DNA of 37,696 nucleotides from a virus: IMG/VR virus record IMGVR_UViG_3300042397_002535, positions 1-37,696 of that record. One strand, 5' to 3'. The notes beneath the pieces are model-generated. The model searched no databases, had not been told where the DNA came from, and was given only the letters and a program-made list of their open reading frames with translations. Shown here in pieces: positions 31,099-37,696 of this stretch (its first letter is position 1; every line of letters starts with the position of its first letter). The translations under genes and the position numbers were made by a program.

Positions 31099-33264
31099 AT
31101 GCAAGAACAAATATTGGAATCAGCCTTGGGCTACGCCAACCGAGGGTGGCACGTATTCCCGCTCCACACCGTCGACGACGAGGGGTTGTGCAGTTGCGGC
31201 AACGCCACGTGTGGCGACGCAGGCAAGCACCCCCGCGTGGCCCGTGGGCTGAAGGAGGCGAGCCGCGACCTGACGCAAATCGAGGCATGGTTCGGCCCAG
31301 AAGCGCCGCCCAGCAACATCGGAGTGGTGACCGGCGAAATCTCCGGCATCACCGTGATCGACATCGACATCGGCGACGGCAAGTTCGGCGCTGAGTCTTG
31401 GGCCGAGGCATGCAAGGACCACGGCGAGCCACAAACGCTCATGGCGCAAACCGGCTCCGGTGGCATGCACGTGGTGTTCCAGTACAACTCCGCGCTGAAG
31501 ACGGCCTCCAACGTGCTGGGCAAGGGGGTGGATTGCCGCAACGACGGTGGATACATCGTGGCCGCACCGAGCCGTCACCGTTCGGGCGGGGTGTATTCAT
31601 GGATGAACTGGGGCGACGCGCTGGCCACGTTGCCAGCACACCTGAGCCGCCGCAAGGAGAGTCGTGGTCGGCCCAAGCGCGACGACATGTACCGTGGCAA
31701 GTACACAATCGAGCAATGCGCCAGCATGCTGGAGGTGATTCCCGCCGACGACCGTGACTTGTGGCGCAACGTCGGTATCATTCTCGGCAGGGAATTTTCG
31801 AGGGTGGACGAGGCTTGGGCGTTGTACAGCGCATGGGCCTCCAAGGGCGGTGGCAAGAAGGGCCGCAACCACGACGAGATTATGCACGAGGCGTTTTACG
31901 AGCTGAGCCAGCAAGACAGCGAGTCGCGATTGACGATCGGCACAATCGTGAAGGCCGCTCTCGACAACGGTTGGGCTCCCAAGAGCGGGGAGGTGCCGCT
32001 GGGGAACTTTGTGTATTACGGTCCAGGCAACAACTTCATCTACCGGCCCACCATCAGCTACTGGATTGGCGCAGCGGTCGACGCCGCCGTCTCGCCAGTG
32101 AACGAGAGCGGCAAAATCGTGAAAGCCAGCGAGTGGCTGAAGCTGAACCAGCTGGTCACCTCCATGACCTGCGACCCCGCCATCGACGAAGACTACGTGC
32201 GTGGGCACGATTGCCGCAACGGCGAAGTGGTCGAAGTCCCTGGAGCCGCGCTGTTCAACACCTACCGCAAGCCGACAATCGAGCTCGGAGTGGCGAAGAT
32301 GGCGCAACCCTTTGTGGACCACGTGCACCGCATCTTCAACAAGAAGGGCGACGCCGACCAGTTCCTAGACTACATGTCGCATCGGGTGCAAAAGCCTTGG
32401 GAGAAGCCTCGATTCGCATTGATGATCGCGGGTGGACAAGGCGTGGGCAAAGACACCGCAGTCGAGTTTTGCTGCCCCGCCATTGGCGTTTGGAACGTGT
32501 CGAACATTGACCCCGCCGCCTTCGAGAGCAACTTCAACGAGTTTGCTGCGTCCACCCTTGTGCGCATCTCGGAAGCCGCCAACTTGCACGAAATGTCCAA
32601 GTGGGCCTTCAACGAACGCACCAAGGTGTTGATTGCCGGTTCGCCCGACGTGTGCCAAATCAACCCCAAGTACGGCCAAAAGTTCTCCGTGCGCATGTAC
32701 TGCGGCGTGATCATCACGACCAACCACCTTGCCAGCGGCATCTACATCCCTCCGGACGACCGCCGCTACGACGTGATTGAAGCCGCCACGATGGACGAGA
32801 TGGGCCTGCGCGACGAGGGCAAGCGCCGCGAATACTTCAGCGAACTGTGGGACTGGTTCTTGTCGGGCGGCTCGGCCCACGTGGCGGCTTACCTCCACGA
32901 GCGCGACCTCAGCAACTTCAGCGCGAGCAACGGCCAACGCAAGACGGACGCGCACCGCACCGTGGTGGCCGGAGGGATGGTGGGGGACAACTGGTTGGAC
33001 GACATCATTGACGACTTGGGCGAGCCGGTGGGCATCCGGTCGGACTGGATCGTCGCCAAGGCCGTCGCCGCCGGAGAGAAGGAAGGTGACATAAAGCGCA
33101 AAATCGGCAACGCCATCGGGCGGCTGAACTACGTGCTCTACAAAAACCCCTCCGCCAAGGACGGTCGGTGGAAGATCGGCGGCAAGAAGGTCGCAGTTTA
33201 TGTGCAAGCCGGAACCCCAACCAGCTACAACCCAGTGGTCGAACTGGACAAGGAGCCATTTTGA
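31099..33264 (+). CDS. PrimPol-SF3 helicase (bifunctional primase/polymerase plus helicase)
   Basis: 721 residues. N-terminal PrimPol: Cys cluster 'CSCGNATCGDAGKHP' (31-45), D88-I-D90, H124 in 'SGGMHV', and 'PSRHRSGG'. A PriCT_2-like helical domain spans about 200-290. C-terminal SF3 helicase: Walker A GGQGVGKDT (445-453), a Walker B-like 'LVRISEAA', and sensor 'ITTNH'. It should prime, possibly polymerise, and unwind DNA at the origin. ATG 31099 is preferred over a GTG at 31069 that lies in the terminator. It overlaps the next gene by TGATG. It complements the DnaE, exonuclease and SSB genes. Confidence 0.9.
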   Translation: MQEQILESALGYANRGWHVFPLHTVDDEGLCSCGNATCGDAGKHPRVARGLKEASRDLTQIEAWFGPEAPPSNIGVVTGEISGITVIDIDIGDGKFGAESWAEACKDHGEPQTLMAQTGSGGMHVVFQYNSALKTASNVLGKGVDCRNDGGYIVAAPSRHRSGGVYSWMNWGDALATLPAHLSRRKESRGRPKRDDMYRGKYTIEQCASMLEVIPADDRDLWRNVGIILGREFSRVDEAWALYSAWASKGGGKKGRNHDEIMHEAFYELSQQDSESRLTIGTIVKAALDNGWAPKSGEVPLGNFVYYGPGNNFIYRPTISYWIGAAVDAAVSPVNESGKIVKASEWLKLNQLVTSMTCDPAIDEDYVRGHDCRNGEVVEVPGAALFNTYRKPTIELGVAKMAQPFVDHVHRIFNKKGDADQFLDYMSHRVQKPWEKPRFALMIAGGQGVGKDTAVEFCCPAIGVWNVSNIDPAAFESNFNEFAASTLVRISEAANLHEMSKWAFNERTKVLIAGSPDVCQINPKYGQKFSVRMYCGVIITTNHLASGIYIPPDDRRYDVIEAATMDEMGLRDEGKRREYFSELWDWFLSGGSAHVAAYLHERDLSNFSASNGQRKTDAHRTVVAGGMVGDNWLDDIIDDLGEPVGIRSDWIVAKAVAAGEKEGDIKRKIGNAIGRLNYVLYKNPSAKDGRWKIGGKKVAVYVQAGTPTSYNPVVELDKEPF

Positions 33265-33518
33265 TGAACAACAAAATCAGAGGCGTGCGCGTTGAAGACG
33301 ACAAGGTGATCGTCATGTGCAAGGGCGGCAACGAAGGTGCAAGACAGCTTTGCTCGGAACTTCTAGAGCCGAGCAGCATGCGCGTGCTCGGCTACGTGCG
33401 CAAGGAAATGCTAGACATGTGCCAGCGTGGCGGCAACGCTGCAGCCCTGACCCTCGTGCCAGTCGCGCCCAAAAGCGGCGCGTGGGTGGCGGTTTACGTT
33501 GAGGGGAAAGAAGAATGA
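33264..33518 (+). CDS. Small early protein, unknown
   Basis: 84 residues, starting at the TGATG overlap with the primase. Sequence 'RGVRVEDDKVIVMCKGGNEGARQLCSEL' (partial), 'VLGYVRKEMLDM' suggests an alpha/beta fold with Cys; no known motif. A longer in-frame version starting in the primase gene has no RBS. ATGA overlap with the next gene. Confidence 0.6.
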   Translation: MNNKIRGVRVEDDKVIVMCKGGNEGARQLCSELLEPSSMRVLGYVRKEMLDMCQRGGNAAALTLVPVAPKSGAWVAVYVEGKEE

Positions 33519-33748
33519 ACGACACGAACACATCGCACCACATCCGTGTCAGTCAGGGCAAGCGTGCCGCAGTGAACACCGAGCTGTTTTGGATCGCCAT
33601 CGCCGACACGCCGCCACCGATGGGGGTGAAGCTCCAACTGATCAACCGCAACTGCGGCGTCGCCACCTACGGAACGTGGTCAACAAAGGACAAATTCTGG
33701 ACTCACTGGCAAGGCCTGCCCAAGTTCGAGGAGAAAGCGCATGAGTGA
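33515..33748 (+). CDS. Small early protein, unknown
   Basis: 77 residues. 'ELFWIAIADTPPPMGVKLQLINRNCGVATYG' (partial), then 'FWTHWQGLPKF' is similar to small phage proteins with P-x-G-x-K-x-QLI and THW-x-x-LP blocks that are common in early regions. No function known. It overlaps its neighbours (ATGA upstream; 8 bases downstream). Confidence 0.65.
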   Translation: MNDTNTSHHIRVSQGKRAAVNTELFWIAIADTPPPMGVKLQLINRNCGVATYGTWSTKDKFWTHWQGLPKFEEKAHE

Positions 33749-33968
33749 CATCGATGTGAACCAATGCGACGCGTGTGACTGCGCGTTCACTGAAGCTTAC
33801 GGCGACACATTCTGGGAAGCCACCGACGCCGCTCGGCGCGTGTTCCGAACAGGTTGGCTGGCCGGTCGTCGGGCGCTGGTGGCGGAAAGAACAGCGCGGG
33901 AGGGCGTGGGCCGAGCGACGAGGGAGCTCTTGGAGCGGGACGGGCGACGCTCGATGGGGGAGGATTGA
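33741..33968 (+). CDS. Small Cys-containing protein, unknown
   Basis: 75 residues. C9-DA-C12-D-C14 near the N-terminus could bind metal, but only three Cys are present; the rest is an Arg/Glu/Ala-rich helix ('GRRALVAERTAREGVGRATREL'). It is the last gene before the AT-rich structured interval. Start overlaps the previous stop by 8 bases. Similar to small proteins that end early operons in phages, but not assigned. Confidence 0.55.
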   Translation: MSDIDVNQCDACDCAFTEAYGDTFWEATDAARRVFRTGWLAGRRALVAERTAREGVGRATRELLERDGRRSMGED

Positions 33969-33983
33969 GCACGCCAATCGTCG

Positions 33984-34107
33984 TCGGGCCTATGCTGTCC
34001 GGTGCTACTACTCCTACAGTAACTTTATTATATAGTTAAGGGAAAGGGGAGAAAGTAATATAAAAAGGAATAGTAGCGTATAGGAGCATAGTTAAGCATA
34101 GGCCCGA
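33984..34107. ncRNA. Nested fold, possible structured RNA or packaging/regulatory site upstream of terminase
   Basis: Outer pair: TCGGGCCTATGCT (33984-33996) with AGCATAGGCCCGA (34095-34107), 13 bases perfect. Middle pair: GCTACTACTCC (34004-34014) with GGAATAGTAGC (34067-34077), one mismatch. Inner hairpin TAACT (34020-34024) / AGTTA (34034-34038). Alternative: CTCCTA (34011-34016) with TAGGAG (34081-34086), exclusive with the middle helix. A TTTTT run follows at 34113-34117. The interval 33969-34203 (235 bases) has no confident gene; a 15-codon frame MLSGATTPTV... (33992-34039) has no clear RBS. Role unknown: terminator, RNA switch, small RNA, or cos/pac region. Confidence 0.45.
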
Positions 34108-34203
34108 GCAGGATTTTTGACGAATTTGGTGGTGCTCGTTGCCTTCTGGCGGAAATCAAACGACAATTCACGCCATTGCTTAACTTTCATAAGACCAATT
34201 GAC

Positions 34204-34572
34204 ATGGCCAGAGGCGGACCACGACCAAACAGCGGAAGAAAAGTTGGCTCAGTCAACAGAGTGACTGTCGCCGCTCGTGAAGCCGCTCGCGAGTCCGGCC
34301 TGTTGCCGCATGAGTGGTTGTTGAAGGTGAGCCGTGGCGAGCCGATCGAGCAGAAGCGTTGGAAGGACGTGCTCGACGCAGACGGCAAAGTGATTGACCG
34401 CGAGTTGGTCGAAGAGGTTTTGTATCCAGACTTTGGAACGCGCATGGACGCTGCTAAGGCTGCAGCACCGTTCTATGCCCCGCGCTTGGCAACCCAAACA
34501 GTGTCCGTGCAAGGTGGCAATGAGGCCGTGGCCGCTGCGCTGACGGCGATTGCAGGGAGGCTCCCAGTATGA
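34204..34572 (+). CDS. Terminase small subunit
   Basis: 122 residues beginning 'MARGGPRPNSGRKVGS', the usual basic N-terminus of many small terminases, followed by a helical region ('TVAAREAARESGLLPHEWLLKVSRG', partial) and 'RMDAAKAAAPFYAPRLA'. It recognises the packaging start and partners with the large subunit immediately downstream (ATGA overlap). The ATG 34204 is chosen over an earlier in-frame start because the conserved N-terminus begins here. RBS is weak. It lies downstream of the structured AT-rich interval. Confidence 0.8.
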   Translation: MARGGPRPNSGRKVGSVNRVTVAAREAARESGLLPHEWLLKVSRGEPIEQKRWKDVLDADGKVIDRELVEEVLYPDFGTRMDAAKAAAPFYAPRLATQTVSVQGGNEAVAAALTAIAGRLPV

Positions 34573-35921
34573 CGGAGGCGTTGCTGACCACGTCGAACAG
34601 CCCTGCTTACGAGCAGGACGTTGCTCGCTGGTACGCGCTCACGCCGCATCCCGTGCAGACTGCGTTGGTGAACGACCCCGTGCGGTTCAAGGTCGTTCCG
34701 GCAGGCCGACGTTCAGGCAAAACCGAGCGTGCCAAGCGCTACGTCGTCCGTGAAGCGATGAAGACTCCTGGTTCATACTTTGTGGCCGCTCCAACCCGTG
34801 ACCAAGTGAAGCGCATCTACTGGAACGATCTGAAGCGCTTGTCGTTTTGTTCCGTGCTGCCGCAAAAGCCATCCGAGTCCGACCTGATCATTCACTACCC
34901 CAACGGCTCCACGCTGTCGTTGATCGGACTGGACCAACCGCAACGCATGGAAGGCGTGTTCTGGACCGGTGGCGTCATTGACGAGATTGCCGACGTGAAG
35001 GATGGCGCTTGGGCCGAGAACATTTCGCCAGCGCTGGACACGTTCAATCCGACGAGGCCGGAGTTCAGGGCGTGGTGCTGGTTGATCGGGGTGCCAGACG
35101 GTCTGAACCATTACTACGAGATGGCCGAGTACGCTCGTACGGCCAACGACCCAGACTGGAAAGTCTACACGTGGAAGTCGTCGGAGATTCTCCCTGCCGA
35201 GTTGATCGAAGCCGCCAAGCGCCGCATGAGCGCCAAGCAGTTCCGCCAAGAGTACGAGGCCTCGTTCGAGACCGCCTTCGGTCGGGTGTACGAAGACTAT
35301 GACCACAACAACGAAACAGCCGAAACAATCCAGCCGCATGAACAGCTCATGTGGCATCATGATTTCAACTTCACCCCGATGTCTTCGGGCGTGGGCGTGC
35401 GTCGCGGCAATGACTTTTATGTGCTTGACGAAATCGTGCTCACCTCCGCCGTCGCCCGTCAGTCCGCACTGGAGTTTGTCGAGCGATTCAAGGACCACCA
35501 GAACCGCAACGTGATCATCTACGGCGACCCAGCAGGCCGAGCCGGTGAGAAGCACGGCCACGCTTCCGACTACACGGAGATGGAAGGCGTGCTCAAGGCC
35601 AACAACTGGAACGTCACCCGCAAGGTGAAGCTCGCCGCTCCGGCAATCCGCGACCGTCAGAACGCCGTGCGTGCCAAGATATGCAACGCTGCCGGTGAAC
35701 GCTCGCTGTTCGTCAACCCCAAGAAGGCCGTCTACGTGCACAAGGGGTTGTCGACCGTTCAGATCAAGAAGGGCAGCACGTTCCTCGAAGAGGACAGCGA
35801 GTTCCAACACATCACGACCGCAATCGGCTACTGCGTGGACTACGAGTGGCCAATCCGCCCCGACAAGAAGTCCTTCGACGCGACGCCGATTGCTTCGGTC
35901 AACCACTTCAACAGGACATAA
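34569..35921 (+). CDS. Terminase large subunit
   Basis: 450 residues. ATPase: Walker A 'AGRRSGKT' (45-52) and Walker B 'GGVIDEI' (D138, E139). Nuclease: D265 in 'HDFNFTP', D320 in 'IIYGDPAG', and a later 'GYCVDYEWP' region, matching the RNase H-like three-Asp site. This is the packaging motor and head-filling nuclease. It overlaps the small subunit by ATGA and ends 3 bases before the portal ATG. Confidence 0.92.
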   Translation: MTEALLTTSNSPAYEQDVARWYALTPHPVQTALVNDPVRFKVVPAGRRSGKTERAKRYVVREAMKTPGSYFVAAPTRDQVKRIYWNDLKRLSFCSVLPQKPSESDLIIHYPNGSTLSLIGLDQPQRMEGVFWTGGVIDEIADVKDGAWAENISPALDTFNPTRPEFRAWCWLIGVPDGLNHYYEMAEYARTANDPDWKVYTWKSSEILPAELIEAAKRRMSAKQFRQEYEASFETAFGRVYEDYDHNNETAETIQPHEQLMWHHDFNFTPMSSGVGVRRGNDFYVLDEIVLTSAVARQSALEFVERFKDHQNRNVIIYGDPAGRAGEKHGHASDYTEMEGVLKANNWNVTRKVKLAAPAIRDRQNAVRAKICNAAGERSLFVNPKKAVYVHKGLSTVQIKKGSTFLEEDSEFQHITTAIGYCVDYEWPIRPDKKSFDATPIASVNHFNRT

Positions 35922-35924
35922 GCC

Positions 35925-37696
35925 ATGGCTCGCCTCACCAAAGATCAGCTGCTCACCAACATCCACCAAGAAGCCTTGGTCGAGTTCGACAACATCCAGT
36001 CCGCGCTGCGCGACGAGCGCATCCAGTGTCTGCAAGACCGGCGCTTCTACTCCATCGCTGGTGCTCAGTGGGAAGGCCCCCTCGGCAAGCAGTTCGAAAA
36101 CAAGCCCAAGTTCGAGGTGAACAAGATTCACCTGTCGGTGATCCGCATCATCAACGAATACCGCAACAACCGCATCACGGTCGACTTTGTGTCCAAGGAA
36201 GGCAACGAGTACGACAAGCTGGCGGAGACTTGCGACGGGTTGTACCGCGCTGACGAGCAGGACTCGGTGGCAGACGAGGCGTACGACAACGCCTTCGAAG
36301 AGGCGGTGGGTGGCGGCTTCGGCGCGTGGCGCTTGCGCACGGCCTACGAGAACGAAGAAGACGACGAAGACGAGCGCCAGCGCATCCGCATTGAGCCAAT
36401 CTTCGACGCCGACAGCTCGGTGTTCTTCGACCTGAACGCCAAGCGCCAAGACAAAAGCGACGCCAAGCGTTGCTTCGTCATCACAGCCATGACCCGTGCC
36501 TCCTACAAAGAGGAATGGGGCGACGACCCTGCCAGCTGGCCCAAGGAGATTCACCAGTACGAGTTCGACTGGCTCACGCCGGATGTGGTGTTCATTGCTG
36601 AATACTACCGCGTCGAAGAAAAGCGCGAGTCGATTCAGGTTTGGGAAACCCTCAGCGGCGACGAAGAGCGTTACCGCACATCGGACTTCGATGCGGACGA
36701 GATGTTGGAAGAGCGACTGATTGCGACCGGCTCGCGTCTGGTGCGCACCAAGAAGGTCAAGACCCGCAAGGTTCACAAGTACATCATGTCGGGCGGTGGC
36801 GTGCTGGAGGACTGCGGCTTCATTGCTGGCAAGTGCATCCCCATCGTGCCGGTCTACGGCAAGCGCTGGTTCGTCGACAACGTCGAGCGCTGCATGGGCC
36901 AAGTGCGCCTAGCCAAGGACACCCAACGCATCGCCAACATGCAACGCTCCAAGCTCGGCGAGATCAGCGCCCTGTCCAGCGTCGAAAAGCCAATCCTGAC
37001 GCCTGAGCAAATTGCTGGCCACACCGTCATGTGGTCCGAGGACAACATCAAGAACTACCCGTACCTGCTGATCAACCCGATCACCGACATGAACGGCAAC
37101 ACCCAAGTTGCTGGCCCCGTCGCCTACACCCGCTCGGCGCAAATCCCTCCAGCGCTGGCGGGGTTGTTGCAAGTGACCGAGCAGGACATGAACGACCTGT
37201 TGGGCAACCAGCAAGCCGGTGAGAAGATGGTGAGCAACATCTCGGGCAAGGCTGTGGAGTTGATTCAGAACAAATTGGACATGCAGACGTTCATTTACAT
37301 GAGCAACATGGCCAAGGCGATGAAGCGCTCGGGCGAAATTTGGCTCAGCATGGCCAAGGAGGTCTTGGTCGAACCAGGACGCAAGATGAAGTCCATCGGC
37401 GCTCAAGGCGAAATGCAGCCCGTCGAACTGGCCAAGCCCATGATGGGCGAGGACGGCGAAGTGGAATTGGAAAACGACCTGAGCGAAGCCGAGTTCGACG
37501 TGGACGTCCAAGTCGGCCCCAGCTCCAGCTCCAAGCGTGCGGCCACCGTCCGTGCGTTGACCGGCATGATGCAGATCACACAAGACCCCGAGACGACGCA
37601 GGTGCTCGGGGCAATGGCAATGATGAACATGGAAGGCGAAGGCATCAGCGACGCACGCGACTTCTTCCGCCAGCGCCTCGTGAAGATGGGCGTGGT
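35925..37696 (+). CDS. Portal protein, N-terminal part, P22-like (continues at 1-586)
   Basis: The frame opens at ATG 35925 ('MARLTKDQLLTNIH'), 3 bases after the terminase stop, and runs off the window end; with the circular join it is 704 residues. P22-type portal features include 'EWGDDPASWP', 'IAEYYRVEEK', 'KVHKYIMSG', 'YGKRWFVDNVERC' and 'AQIPPALAGLL' blocks, with the helical end in the 1-586 part. The portal forms the unique vertex for packaging and ejection and carries the gp4-like and gp10-like tail factors encoded downstream. Confidence 0.87.
   Translation, partial: MARLTKDQLLTNIHQEALVEFDNIQSALRDERIQCLQDRRFYSIAGAQWEGPLGKQFENKPKFEVNKIHLSVIRIINEYRNNRITVDFVSKEGNEYDKLAETCDGLYRADEQDSVADEAYDNAFEEAVGGGFGAWRLRTAYENEEDDEDERQRIRIEPIFDADSSVFFDLNAKRQDKSDAKRCFVITAMTRASYKEEWGDDPASWPKEIHQYEFDWLTPDVVFIAEYYRVEEKRESIQVWETLSGDEERYRTSDFDADEMLEERLIATGSRLVRTKKVKTRKVHKYIMSGGGVLEDCGFIAGKCIPIVPVYGKRWFVDNVERCMGQVRLAKDTQRIANMQRSKLGEISALSSVEKPILTPEQIAGHTVMWSEDNIKNYPYLLINPITDMNGNTQVAGPVAYTRSAQIPPALAGLLQVTEQDMNDLLGNQQAGEKMVSNISGKAVELIQNKLDMQTFIYMSNMAKAMKRSGEIWLSMAKEVLVEPGRKMKSIGAQGEMQPVELAKPMMGEDGEVELENDLSEAEFDVDVQVGPSSSSKRAATVRALTGMMQITQDPETTQVLGAMAMMNMEGEGISDARDFFRQRLVKMGV
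37454..37696. repeat. Terminal redundancy of a circular assembly (right copy)
   Basis: This is the right-hand copy of the 243-base overlap with positions 1-243, with two substitutions. It continues the portal reading frame without interruption, so joining 37453 to 1 restores a full-length gene. Confidence 0.93.

Noticed and set aside
33969-34203. Diversity-generating retroelement or tRNA in the AT-rich gap
   Set aside because: No reverse transcriptase gene or template/variable repeat pair in the window, and no tRNA cloverleaf or T-loop sequence could be built.
34773-36902. 709-codon ORF opposite terminase and portal
   Set aside because: Both sense genes have motifs and coupling; the antisense frame has no domain signature.

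Overview
The window is one nearly complete genome of a podovirus-like (short-tailed) double-stranded DNA phage. The first 243 bases recur at the end (1-243 = 37454-37696, two mismatches), so the contig closes into a circle of about 37,453 bp whose cut lies inside the portal gene. The virion genes have the P22 plan: portal, scaffold, P22-type coat, gp4-like tail accessory factor, gp10-like DNA stabiliser, ejection proteins and a tailspike with a P22-type head-binding domain. No integrase, repressor, excisionase, tRNA, CRISPR array or insertion sequence was seen, so a lytic lifestyle is inferred. The even, fairly GC-rich coding sequence and the gene families suggest a proteobacterial host, perhaps Burkholderiales; that is an impression, not a measurement.

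Layout. (1) Rightward late region, 34204 through the contig join to 17395: small and large terminase, portal, scaffold, coat, connector and tail genes, an S74-chaperone tail fibre, three ejection proteins, the tailspike, then lysis genes (XhlA-like membrane protein, 3-TM holin, M15 peptidase endolysin). Most neighbours overlap by ATGA or TGATG. (2) Leftward early/middle region, 29161 down to 17387: FAD-type oxidoreductase, zinc-ribbon protein, ThyX, HAD phosphatase, MazG-like pyrophosphatase, SDR dehydrogenase, VOC protein, DnaQ-like exonuclease, DnaE polymerase, PD-(D/E)XK nuclease and SNF2 helicase. (3) Rightward early region, 29313-33968: two unknown proteins, an SSB-like protein, a PrimPol-helicase and three small proteins.

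How it works together. Two back-to-back promoters at 29162-29312 appear to share one palindromic -35 box and to drive the two early arms. The replisome looks largely self-encoded: PrimPol-SF3 helicase, SSB-like protein, a DnaE whose PHP metal site is degenerate, and a separate DEDDh exonuclease two genes away. ThyX, MazG and HAD enzymes would serve nucleotide metabolism; the SDR, VOC and FAD proteins are auxiliary enzymes of unknown substrate.

The least expected signal is regulatory. At least five early genes on both strands share a leader made of a sequence-variable hairpin, a 2-4 nt gap and then CAACTYAGAAAGGA or CAACTTTTAAGGA just before the start codon. Two intergenic copies also share a promoter-like block. 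A second unexplained element is a nested, 124-nt, AT-rich fold (33984-34107) upstream of the terminase genes. Three tiny ORFs (21, 23 and 29 codons) lie in the late operon at places where coupling or a ribosome binding site supports translation.
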